Shown piece by piece: positions 26,587-33,879 of a stretch of DNA of 64,000 nt; position 1 is the stretch's first letter, and each line of letters opens with the position of its first letter. The notes below the pieces were generated by a model. That model saw only the letters and a program-made list of their open reading frames with translations, ran no database searches and was not told where the DNA came from. Position numbers and translations under genes: made by a program. Location: the NCBI RefSeq assembly GCF_000374065.1, contig NZ_KB893246.1, positions 62,001 to 126,000 of the forward strand. Reading direction: 5' to 3'. Source of the stretch: Spirosoma luteum DSM 19990 (GTDB lineage Bacteria; Bacteroidota; Bacteroidia; Cytophagales; Spirosomataceae).

Positions 26587-27924
26587 TTACCGGCTAAACT
26601 GTAATCGTTTCCCGGCCCGCTCCGCCAGGAAGCGCCCGTTCTGGTATACTAATTCGCCCGATACGACGGTATGGGTTACGGTTGCCCCAAACGTATTTCC
26701 CTCCAACGGTGACCAGCCACACTGATACAGAATGTTCTGCTTCGTTACCGTAGTCGGCTCGTTTATATCCACCAGCACCAGATCGGCCCAGTACCCTTCC
26801 CGAACGTAGCCGCGCCGGTCGATCTGAAAACAGTCGGCGGGGGCGTGGCTCATTTTACGTACCATTGTTTCCAGCGTCAGCTTCTCCTGCTTCACAAACT
26901 CAAGCATCAGCAATAAGGGATGCTGAACCAGAGGTAGGCCGGATGGGGCCTGCCAGTAGGGCTGTTGCTTCTCGTCCCAGGTATGGGGGGCGTGGTCAGT
27001 GGCTATAATATCCAGTCGGTCATCCAATAATGCTTCCAGCAATGCCACTTTGTGGTGCGGTGCTTTGATAGCCGGATTGCATTTGATCTGATTTCCCAGC
27101 CGGGCGTAGTCGGTGCTGTCGAACCACAGATGATGGACGCATACTTCGGCCGTGATTCGTTTTTCGGTTAAGGGGATGGTATTGTCGAACAGGGCTAACT
27201 CGTCGGCTGTTGAAATATGCAGGATGTGTAATCGGGTGTTATGCCGTTTGGCTAGTTCAACGGCCATGGACGACGATTTCAGGCAGGCCTTTTCATTCCG
27301 AATCAGCGGATGCAGGTCAGCAGTTGCCCGGTCACTATACTCCTCCTTGTACCGTTCTGTATTTGCCCGAATGGTGGCTTCATCTTCGCAATGAGTGGCA
27401 ATCAGCATGGGACTTTGCCGGAACAGACTATCCAGCACCGACTCATTATCCACCAGCATATTCCCGGTCGATGAACCCATGAAGACTTTTATCCCACAAA
27501 CATTCTGGCTATCAGTGCGCAGCACTTCGTCGAGGTTGTTATTCGACGCACCCATGAAAAACGAGTAGTTTGCCAGCGCAGTCCGTTCGGCGATAGCGTA
27601 TTTGTCAGCCAGTAACTCCTGCGTGAGCGCATTGGGAACAGTATTAGGCATCTCCATAAACGTGGTGACGCCCCCTGCTACACCCGCCCGCGACTCGGAG
27701 TGAATCGTTGCTTTATGGGTCAAACCCGGCTCCCGAAAATGCACCTGATCGTCAATCACGCCCGGCAGTAGATACTGACCGCTGGCATCGATTACCTGAC
27801 TGACACCGGCATCGGACAAACCTGGTTTCATCTGGGCAATAAAGCCGTTTTCTATTAAAACGTCTGTTTCAACAATACGGCCTTCGTTGACCAGTCGGGC
27901 GTTACGAATCAGAATTTTAGTCAT
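26587..27924 (-). CDS. pyrC: Dihydroorotase, class I-type
   Basis: A 445-residue amidohydrolase that cyclises carbamoyl aspartate to dihydroorotate in pyrimidine synthesis. The family core is present: VIDDQVHFREPGLTHKATI, GVTTFMEMPNT, IATHCED, LHILHIS and IATDHAPHT. In the first metal motif the usual HxH reads QVH, so one canonical zinc ligand is replaced by Gln. I recall the same change in other Bacteroidota sequences annotated as dihydroorotase, but cannot verify it here. The start ATG overlaps the hemB stop by 4 nt, so translation is probably coupled. An allantoinase-like role is a weaker alternative. Confidence 0.88.
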   Translation of the reverse strand: MTKILIRNARLVNEGRIVETDVLIENGFIAQMKPGLSDAGVSQVIDASGQYLLPGVIDDQVHFREPGLTHKATIHSESRAGVAGGVTTFMEMPNTVPNALTQELLADKYAIAERTALANYSFFMGASNNNLDEVLRTDSQNVCGIKVFMGSSTGNMLVDNESVLDSLFRQSPMLIATHCEDEATIRANTERYKEEYSDRATADLHPLIRNEKACLKSSSMAVELAKRHNTRLHILHISTADELALFDNTIPLTEKRITAEVCVHHLWFDSTDYARLGNQIKCNPAIKAPHHKVALLEALLDDRLDIIATDHAPHTWDEKQQPYWQAPSGLPLVQHPLLLMLEFVKQEKLTLETMVRKMSHAPADCFQIDRRGYVREGYWADLVLVDINEPTTVTKQNILYQCGWSPLEGNTFGATVTHTVVSGELVYQNGRFLAERAGKRLQFSR

Positions 27925-28892
27925 AATAACCGGGCGGCTTCTTTGGCAAAGTACGTCAATATCACGTTGGCACCCGCCCGCTTAATGGCCATCAGGGATT
28001 CCATCATGGCGCGTTCCCCGTCGAGCCAGCCGTTTTGGGCGGCTGCTTTGATCATAGCGTACTCACCACTGACATTGTAAGCCGCAATGGGTAAGTGAAA
28101 GTTATCATCCAGTAGTTTGATGATATCCAGATAGGCCAGTGCCGGTTTTACCATCAGGAAATCGGCCCCTTCTTCAAAGTCGAGCTGGGCTTCAATTAAG
28201 GCTTCGCGGCTATTGCCGGGGTTCATCTGGTACGTCTTTTTATCGCCAAACTTAGGGGCCGAATCCAGCGCATCGCGGAATGGGCCGTAGAAGGCACTAG
28301 CGTACTTAGCCGCGTACGACATAATGGCTACGTCGTGAAAGCCGCCTTCGTCCAATACCTGCCGCAGATAGCCCACACGCCCATCCATCATGTCGGACGG
28401 GCCGATGATGTTGGCGCCGGCCTGCGCCTGCGCCAGGGTCATTTTGCCCAGTACCTCCAGCGTCTCGTCGTTCAGAATTTTACCGTTCTCCACAATGCCA
28501 TCATGCCCATCGGAACTGTAGGGGTCCATGGCCACATCGGTCATGACCATAACATCCGGGAAGCGGTCTTTTATGGCTCGAACAGCCTGCAAATACAATC
28601 CATCGGGATTATAACTTTCAGTAGCATATTTATCTTTTCTGGCTTCGGGCAGGTTCGGAAACAGATCAAACGTGTTGATGCCCAAATCAACGCATTCCTG
28701 AATTTCGTCCAGCAACAAATCGAGCGACAGCCGGTAAATTCCCGGCATAGACGCCACTTCTGACCGAACGTTTTTGCCTTCCAGGATAAAGAGGGGAAGA
28801 ATAAAATCGGTGACCGACAGGCGAGTTTCCTGCACCATATCGCGGATAACCGCCGACTGGCGATTCCGGCGTGGGCGACGTGTTAAGTTCAT
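27921..28892 (-). CDS. hemB: Porphobilinogen synthase (delta-aminolevulinate dehydratase)
   Basis: A 323-residue enzyme that joins two 5-aminolevulinates into porphobilinogen in haem synthesis. The two Schiff-base lysines are visible in YAAKYASAFYGPFRD (with the following flexible lid) and in FLMVKPALAYLDII. The metal region lacks the Cys-rich triad and reads DVAMDPYSSDGHDGI, so it is of the Asp-rich, Mg-dependent type. Length is normal. It is the first gene of a two-gene leftward unit with pyrC. A 34-bp palindrome separates it from the response-regulator gene upstream. Confidence 0.96.
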   Translation of the reverse strand: MNLTRRPRRNRQSAVIRDMVQETRLSVTDFILPLFILEGKNVRSEVASMPGIYRLSLDLLLDEIQECVDLGINTFDLFPNLPEARKDKYATESYNPDGLYLQAVRAIKDRFPDVMVMTDVAMDPYSSDGHDGIVENGKILNDETLEVLGKMTLAQAQAGANIIGPSDMMDGRVGYLRQVLDEGGFHDVAIMSYAAKYASAFYGPFRDALDSAPKFGDKKTYQMNPGNSREALIEAQLDFEEGADFLMVKPALAYLDIIKLLDDNFHLPIAAYNVSGEYAMIKAAAQNGWLDGERAMMESLMAIKRAGANVILTYFAKEAARLL

Positions 28893-28914
28893 TTGTTTCT
28901 GGTTTTCGGTTTAT

Positions 28915-28992
28915 GGTTTACGGTATTTGGTTTACGGTTGGCTGACGCATGCTTGTACGCGTCAGCCAACCGTAAACCAAATACCGTAAACC
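28915..28992. repeat. REP-like palindrome, 34-bp perfect stem (copy 1)
   Basis: Arms 28915-28948 and 28959-28992 are exact reverse complements with a 10-nt loop. The right arm ends at the base before the stop codon triplet of the response-regulator gene (28993). The inner core CGGTTGGCTGACGC and outer GGTTTACGGTAT recur in the palindrome at 46840-46907. The flank to the left repeats GGTTTATGG/GGTTTTCGG, so the unit looks locally amplified. It may terminate the regulator transcript. Confidence 0.8.
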
Positions 28993-29691
28993 TCAAACGA
29001 TCAATTTAAATCCTTCGCCGTGCACATTCACTAACTGAACATTCGGGTCTTCGCGAAGGTACTTGCGTAGCTTGGTCACGTATACGTCCATGCTTCGGGC
29101 GTTGAAATACGAGTCGTCCCCCCAAACCATTTTCAGGGCAAAACTACGACTGACGGGCTGATTGAGGTTCTGTGCCAGCAATTTTAATAACTCGGATTCT
29201 TTGCTGGTTAGTTTCTGAGGGGGGACGTCGGCACCCGACTCAGCACGTCTGGAGAGAAGTTGATGGGGATAATCGAATGAGAGCGAGCCAATCTGATAGG
29301 TAGTCTGCTCTACTATATCGGCCGTGCGCTGGTACCGACGCAGGATAGCCTGAATCCGCAGCAACAACTCCTCCATGCTGAAAGGCTTCGTGATATAATC
29401 ATCGGCACCAGCCTTGAAGCCCTGAATGGTGTCTTCTTTCATCGACTTGGCTGTCAGGAAAATAATAGGGACATCGCGGTTACCCATCCTCACTTCTTTG
29501 GCAAGAGTGAAACCGTCTTTTTTCGGCATCATCACATCAAAGAGACACAGGTCATACTCACCCGCCATAAATAATTCCAGCCCCTTATTGCCATCAGTGG
29601 CACGGTCGGTCTGGTAGCCTTTCATAGTCAGGTATTCCTGAACCAGTAGCCCCAGATTGGGGTCATCTTCAACGAGTAGTACGGTGGGCAT
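28993..29691 (-). CDS. OmpR/PhoB-family response regulator
   Basis: A 232-residue regulator. The receiver has the acidic pair LVEDDPN, phospho-acceptor Asp in LCLFDVMMPKKDG (about residue 52), the conserved Thr/Lys in FLTAKS and DYITKPF. The winged-helix DNA-binding domain (about residues 130-230) has LTSKESELLKLLAQN and VDVYVTKLRKYLRED-like helices. It lies just after the kinase gene at 29751 and is its clear partner. Family members bind direct repeats of 10-11 bp; such repeats lie at 31780-31795 upstream of the kinase. Confidence 0.94.
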   Translation of the reverse strand: MPTVLLVEDDPNLGLLVQEYLTMKGYQTDRATDGNKGLELFMAGEYDLCLFDVMMPKKDGFTLAKEVRMGNRDVPIIFLTAKSMKEDTIQGFKAGADDYITKPFSMEELLLRIQAILRRYQRTADIVEQTTYQIGSLSFDYPHQLLSRRAESGADVPPQKLTSKESELLKLLAQNLNQPVSRSFALKMVWGDDSYFNARSMDVYVTKLRKYLREDPNVQLVNVHGEGFKLIV

Positions 29692-29695
29692 AAGT

Positions 29696-29770
29696 GTGAA
29701 AGAGCGAAAGAACGAAAGAACGAAAGAGTGGCTTATGTGGCATCGCTCTTTTACTCTTTCGCTCTTTCAC
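29696..29770. repeat. Inverted repeat overlapping the kinase stop codon
   Basis: Arms 29696-29711 (GTGAAAGAGCGAAAGA) and 29755-29770 are perfect reverse complements. The right arm codes the last residues of the kinase (GERAKE), while the left arm reaches within 5 nt of the regulator's start. The left arm continues as a short tandem repeat (ACGAAAG x2), and GTGGC lies twice in the loop. A hairpin here would lie between kinase and regulator in the mRNA and could lower read-through or affect initiation. Confidence 0.6.
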
Positions 29771-31676
29771 CAATTGAGTAAGGTATAATAACTTCGAAGG
29801 AACTTCCTTTCCCGGGCTGACTTTCGACCGTTATCTGGCCGTGATGCTGGTCAATAATCTTTTTAACGTAACTCAATCCTAATCCAAACCCTTTCACGTC
29901 GTGCCGGTTGCCCGTGGGCACCCGGTAAAACTTCTCGAATATCCGGCCTGCCTCATCTTTGGTCATACCTATACCTTTGTCGGCAACGGTAATGCTCACC
30001 CCCTCGGGCAGGCTTCGGGTACTGAGGGTAATATGCGGGCTTGCGGGTGAATATTTCAGGGCATTGTCCAGCAAATTATAGACAATATTGGTCAGGTGAA
30101 GTTCATCGGCCTCTACCACTTCCTGGTCGGCATCAAAATGCAGGTCAACTTCACCGTTCCGCTGCTCGATTTGCAGCCCCAGATTATTCAGTACTTTTTC
30201 AATTACGTCATGCACATTGACGGATGACAGATTGAGTCGTATTTCACCCCGGTCCAGCAGGGCCATTTGCAGTACTTTCTCCACGTGCGAACCTAACCGG
30301 CGTGTTTCATCACGGATAATTCCCATGTACCGGGTTAGCCGGGAATCGGGCTGTTCGTCCGGCTCCCACTGATTTACCGGGGCGTACACTCCCACCAAGG
30401 CTTTCTTGGAAGACTGAAGCTGCTCCTGCGCCATTTCAACGGCCAGCGAGATGGTTGAAATAGGCGTTTTGAACTCATGGGTCATATTATTGATAAAGTC
30501 GTTCTTGATGTCGGCCAGTTTTTTCTGCTGAACAATCGTGTTGATAGCAATGTAGAAGCAGGCCAGAATAACCAGTATCAACACCACCGATGCCCCGGAC
30601 ATAAACCCCAGCCGATCCAGAATGAACTGCTGCTGGGTGGGAAAATACACATACACGTAGTTGCCGGTTTCCAGCAAATTATTCGGGAACAGTGCTGCTT
30701 TATAACCCACTTCATCAAATTGCCGGGCTTCGGTGCCCATCGAGGCAAACAGGAACTGGGGCTGATCCTGCACCCGGACTGCGTATGAAAACGGAATACG
30801 GATTCCCCGCTCTACCAATGCCTGCCGAAGTAAGGTATCGAGTGCCAGCCGGTTAATACGCGCCTGAATGGGCCGGTCGGATAGTAACAGTCCTTTAAGC
30901 ACGTCCTTAATCATGTGCGACTGTTTTTCTGCCCGGTTCTGACTAGTGCTGGTCGGCGAAGTGGGCAAGCCTGACTTCACCACTAGGCTCCCCCTGTTTA
31001 CGGATTCTTTTTTCTGGTATAGGTTTTTGTTAGCCATCCGTGGTAACGAATCATACTTGACCTGATTGTTAATCCGGATTAACTCGGTCGTCAACACCTT
31101 TTCGACCCAATGATCGAATAACTGTTTTTGTACGATTTGGGCCTGCCAGTCACCCACTGCCATAAACTCGTTCTGTTGCCGGATAAACTCCTCCACAATG
31201 GCCGATTGCTCATCCGTTAGTGGGTGAACGATGGGGTGCAGTACGTCGGACTGAACGACAATTGCCCCCGCAGAGGCCAGCCCGGGCGGCATCATTTTCC
31301 AGGCCAGTGGCCGTTCACTTTCTGCTCTTTCTTTTCTTGGGTGACCAGCCGGTTTTTTGGTGGATACCTCTTCTGACTGTCTGATAGATTTACTACGGTC
31401 GTCTGATGCCTCGGAAACGAGCTTATGATCTTTTTTTGCAATGGCCATCAGGCTATTCTGTTGTTCCTGCGCCTGAACCCGCTGCTTAGTCAGGTATACA
31501 ATCTCCTGCCGTTCCAGCGTTCGAACGACTTCCTGCAACGCATCTGTCACTTTATAGGCAAACTGCTCTTTCTGTAATTGTAGCGCACTATTAATCCAGT
31601 ACAATTGCAGGCCTACCAGCCCCACTAGTCCAATGGTCATCAGTGCAACAATCCAGCGTATTCGTTGTCTCGTCAT
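29751..31676 (-). CDS. Sensor histidine kinase, two TM, periplasmic sensor
   Basis: A 641-residue kinase. TM1 (IVALMTIGLVGLVGLQLYW) is followed by a ~340-residue periplasmic domain with long charged helices and no recognised fold, then TM2 (GASVVLILVILACFYIAINTI). The cytosolic part has the H-box NNMTHEFKTPISTISLAVEM, N-box NIVYNLLDNALKYS, and G-boxes VADKGIGMTKDE and GFGLGLSYVKKI. The layout is that of the common Bacteroidota OmpR-partner kinases. It is transcribed just ahead of the regulator at 28993. The signal is unknown. Its last six codons form one arm of a hairpin. Confidence 0.93.
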   Translation of the reverse strand: MTRQRIRWIVALMTIGLVGLVGLQLYWINSALQLQKEQFAYKVTDALQEVVRTLERQEIVYLTKQRVQAQEQQNSLMAIAKKDHKLVSEASDDRSKSIRQSEEVSTKKPAGHPRKERAESERPLAWKMMPPGLASAGAIVVQSDVLHPIVHPLTDEQSAIVEEFIRQQNEFMAVGDWQAQIVQKQLFDHWVEKVLTTELIRINNQVKYDSLPRMANKNLYQKKESVNRGSLVVKSGLPTSPTSTSQNRAEKQSHMIKDVLKGLLLSDRPIQARINRLALDTLLRQALVERGIRIPFSYAVRVQDQPQFLFASMGTEARQFDEVGYKAALFPNNLLETGNYVYVYFPTQQQFILDRLGFMSGASVVLILVILACFYIAINTIVQQKKLADIKNDFINNMTHEFKTPISTISLAVEMAQEQLQSSKKALVGVYAPVNQWEPDEQPDSRLTRYMGIIRDETRRLGSHVEKVLQMALLDRGEIRLNLSSVNVHDVIEKVLNNLGLQIEQRNGEVDLHFDADQEVVEADELHLTNIVYNLLDNALKYSPASPHITLSTRSLPEGVSITVADKGIGMTKDEAGRIFEKFYRVPTGNRHDVKGFGLGLSYVKKIIDQHHGQITVESQPGKGSSFEVIIPYSIGERAKE

Positions 31677-31696
31677 TTTTTCACCTCCCTGTGCAA

Positions 31697-31730
31697 CGGT
31701 TTACCATTTTTTTTCATCTATAGTAAACCG
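31697..31730. promoter_or_regulatory. Inverted repeat in divergent promoter region
   Basis: CGGTTTAC (31697-31704) and GTAAACCG (31723-31730) are exact reverse complements separated by 18 bp, 20 nt upstream of the kinase start. This spacing fits a dimeric or looped operator. Function inferred only from symmetry and location. Confidence 0.35.
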
Positions 31731-31779
31731 CTATAGCTATTGGTAAAACTACGAATGGAATGAGCTGTTCATTAATTCG

Positions 31780-31795
31780 TTAACAAACTTTAACA
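31780..31795. promoter_or_regulatory. TTAACA direct repeat, 10-bp spacing
   Basis: TTAACA occurs at 31780-31785 and 31790-31795, one helical turn apart, between the divergent kinase (start 31676) and secreted-protein (start 31855) genes. OmpR/CpxR-type regulators bind direct repeats of this form, so the adjacent regulator could control both genes. Inference. Confidence 0.4.
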
Positions 31796-31854
31796 GTCCG
31801 TCTACAACCCATTCACCAGTTTTTTAATCCTAACGTTTATACTTTTTTAATCGC

Positions 31855-32676
31855 ATGAAAAAAACAGTCTTAACCTTCTCCCGGTTCACATTGGCCCTGT
31901 TGCTAACCGTTGCCCTAAGCAGTTTTGCGCTGGCCCAGGCCCCGGCCACACCCTCGAAAAAAGCAGAAAAAGACGAGGTTACTGTCCGAATTATCGAACG
32001 CAATGGTACGACTGTCAGAGAAACGGAACGTACTTACCGCGCCGATGACATGAGTGATAATGACCGTGATAAACTCGTTACGAAGCTGGTCGATTCACTC
32101 AAAACAACGCGCAAGGATAAAGGACGCACGCAGATGACTATTGTTATCGAAAGCAACGATGGGAATCGGATAGTGACGCGCGAACGCGCCAGACCTGAAC
32201 TCAAAAAAGCGCCCAAAGATGCCTATGTACAACGGAACAGGCTGCCCAGAGCGAATAACAACTCCAACAACCAGGCATGGCGGTATGAGTTTCGGCAAAA
32301 CTTCGACTCGCTGGCCGACCGGATGAACCGGTTCCGATTTGAATTTCCCCGGGATTTTGACCGGCAGATTGCCCGTCCTTTTGAAAACTGGTCCCAGAAT
32401 TTCAGTAGCAAACCCGCCAGTATCCGTGGCCTGGATGCCTATCCCAATAACCCGGACCGTAATCAATTAAACGTCCGGTTTTCGGCCCCTGCCAAAGGGG
32501 ATGTCAGCGTCATTGTCACTAACACGAAGGGGAAGGAAGTGGCCAAACGCGAGATAAAAGATTTCTCTGGTGAGTTTGTTGGCCAAATTGACCTGGGTAA
32601 ACAATCACAGGGAACCTATTTTATTACCGTCACCCAGAACGACGATGGGGCAGTGAAACGAATTGTGGTAGAATAA
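31855..32676 (+). CDS. Secreted protein with T9SS-like C-terminal domain
   Basis: A 273-residue protein. A clear signal peptide (FTLALLLTVALSSFALAQA) is followed by a charged, beta-prone region (VTVRIIERNGTTVRETERTYR), an N/R-rich segment (RLPRANNNSNNQAWRYEFRQ) and a C-terminal domain of ~75 residues. That domain reads DRNQLNVRFSAPAKGDVSVIVTNTKGK then GTYFITVTQNDDGAVKRIVVE, the pattern of a type A Por sorting domain. It lies divergently from the kinase-regulator pair and may be under its control. Function unknown. Confidence 0.75.
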   Translation: MKKTVLTFSRFTLALLLTVALSSFALAQAPATPSKKAEKDEVTVRIIERNGTTVRETERTYRADDMSDNDRDKLVTKLVDSLKTTRKDKGRTQMTIVIESNDGNRIVTRERARPELKKAPKDAYVQRNRLPRANNNSNNQAWRYEFRQNFDSLADRMNRFRFEFPRDFDRQIARPFENWSQNFSSKPASIRGLDAYPNNPDRNQLNVRFSAPAKGDVSVIVTNTKGKEVAKREIKDFSGEFVGQIDLGKQSQGTYFITVTQNDDGAVKRIVVE

Positions 32677-32686
32677 CGATGATGCC

Positions 32687-32735
32687 AATCGGGTGAAGAA
32701 GACCTACTTCCGGTTCCGATCTTCTTCACCCGATT
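32687..32735 (+). terminator. Hairpin terminator, 16-bp stem
   Basis: Arms 32687-32702 and 32720-32735 are perfect reverse complements with a 17-nt loop, 11 nt after the stop of the secreted-protein gene. No strong U-tract follows. Confidence 0.7.
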
Positions 32736-32775
32736 CAACCAGCGAAAAATATTTTCAAAAATACAGTACTATGTA

Positions 32776-32807
32776 TTGCAAGATACCAAAGAAAACCCAT
32801 ATCTTTG
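32776..32807 (+). promoter_or_regulatory. Promoter TTG-N21-TATCTTTG
   Basis: TTG at 32776-32778 and TATCTTTG at 32800-32807 are separated by 21 nt, the same arrangement as at the tRNA-Leu gene. Start of transcription is expected near 32814, 18 nt before the ATG at 32832. The match supports the short gene there. Confidence 0.75.
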
Positions 32808-32831
32808 TATTGTTCTTAAACACATCCGCTT

Positions 32832-33092
32832 ATGAAAACTGTAGTTGTCGCTGGTATGTTAGTAGTAGGGAGTAGCCTTCAGGCATTTAGCATGGGGCAA
32901 CCGCACAATGTATTTGCGGCCCGGAAGCACATGCGTACAAAATACTCCGTATCCGCTGTAGAACAGAAGGCAGTAGAACAGAAGAGCGATGCCTCGCTGT
33001 GTTGGCAAACTGTAGTGAAGGCTACCAAAACCATGTTGAATGACCTGGTGTTCGTCGCTTTTTCGCACATCAGTCCAGTGCACAGCTTTTGA
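32832..33092 (+). CDS. Small secreted protein, unknown
   Basis: An 86-residue ORF with an N-terminal hydrophobic stretch (TVVVAGMLVVGSSLQAFSM) that looks like a signal peptide or anchor. The rest is polar with a repeated VEQK word (VSAVEQKAVEQKSDA) and one Cys. No family recognised. The strong promoter match 25 nt upstream and the clean ATG argue that it is expressed. It ends 1 nt before the convergent rhodanese gene's stop, with no terminator between them. Confidence 0.55.
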   Translation: MKTVVVAGMLVVGSSLQAFSMGQPHNVFAARKHMRTKYSVSAVEQKAVEQKSDASLCWQTVVKATKTMLNDLVFVAFSHISPVHSF

Positions 33093-33093
33093 G

Positions 33094-33594
33094 TTATTCG
33101 TATACTTTTTCCCCGCGTTTCAGCCAGATGCCCCACAACCGGGAGTAGGCATGAACACGCTGCGTTGGTTTCCCCTGCCCATTTACTACGGGATTCCCTT
33201 CATTTACCCACTCAAATAAGCTACCATAGAGATTGTGTACGTGCTGATAGCCAGCCGCCATTAGTTTCTCTCCTACCTTTTCGCTTCGGTAGCCTACCGA
33301 ACAGTACACAACGATATTCCCGTCTTTAGGAACGTCTGCTACCCGGTTCAGCTCAAATTCATCGTAGCCAACCCACTTCGCTCCGGGCAGATGGCTCACG
33401 TCATACTCCTCTTTCGTACGGGTATCCAGCAGAATAGCATCCGGCTGTTTCTGCAAAGTTGCTACGCTCATTAGTGGTACCGTCTTCTTGTATAAGGCAT
33501 CAAGCATAGTGGCATAGGCTTTGCTGTTTATTTGGGCATCACTACCAAACGATATACTAAGCAAGGCTCCCAGTAAAATCCATCCTTTTTCCAT
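33094..33594 (-). CDS. Secreted rhodanese-like sulfurtransferase
   Basis: A 166-residue protein with a signal peptide (WILLGALLSISFGSDAQ) and one rhodanese domain. The start of the fold reads AILLDTRTKEEYDVSHLPGA, and the active-site loop is YCSVGYRSEKV with the persulfide Cys at about residue 103, followed by GYQHVHNLYGSLFEWVNEG. It should carry a persulfide sulfur in the periplasm; donor and acceptor are unknown. The six-residue loop CSVGYR fits the single-domain sulfurtransferases rather than Cdc25-like phosphatases. A 26-bp palindrome lies 29 nt upstream of its start. Confidence 0.88.
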   Translation of the reverse strand: MEKGWILLGALLSISFGSDAQINSKAYATMLDALYKKTVPLMSVATLQKQPDAILLDTRTKEEYDVSHLPGAKWVGYDEFELNRVADVPKDGNIVVYCSVGYRSEKVGEKLMAAGYQHVHNLYGSLFEWVNEGNPVVNGQGKPTQRVHAYSRLWGIWLKRGEKVYE

Positions 33595-33622
33595 TAGTCA
33601 TTGTCAAAAAGCCAGAGGATGA

Positions 33623-33691
33623 CGTGTAATACACTGGTTATGACAAATAAACTACTGACGTTCAAATTTGTCATAACCAGTGTATTACACG
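33623..33691. repeat. 26-bp perfect inverted repeat in a divergent gene gap
   Basis: Arms 33623-33648 and 33666-33691 are exact reverse complements with a 17-nt loop. Genes start on both sides (leftward 33594, rightward 33880), so this one is not at a gene end. It is upstream of both genes and would form a hairpin in the rhodanese leader or act as a DNA element. Confidence 0.7.
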
Positions 33692-33879
33692 GATTTCGGG
33701 CTGTGAAAACTACATTTGATTTTGTATTAATCCATTACGAAGAACGATTTGGCTACATTATTTCGTTAAAAACTTAAACAATTCAATGATTAGAACCGTA
33801 TTTCGATAGTCTTTGGCTATTTTTATGGTTTGCCAGAAACTACCGGTAACTGACTTTACTCCTTACTGACCGATTGCCC

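Noticed and set aside
29696-29730. Short tandem CGAAAGAA words as a possible CRISPR or microsatellite
   Set aside because: Only three short units without spacers; part of the hairpin arm.
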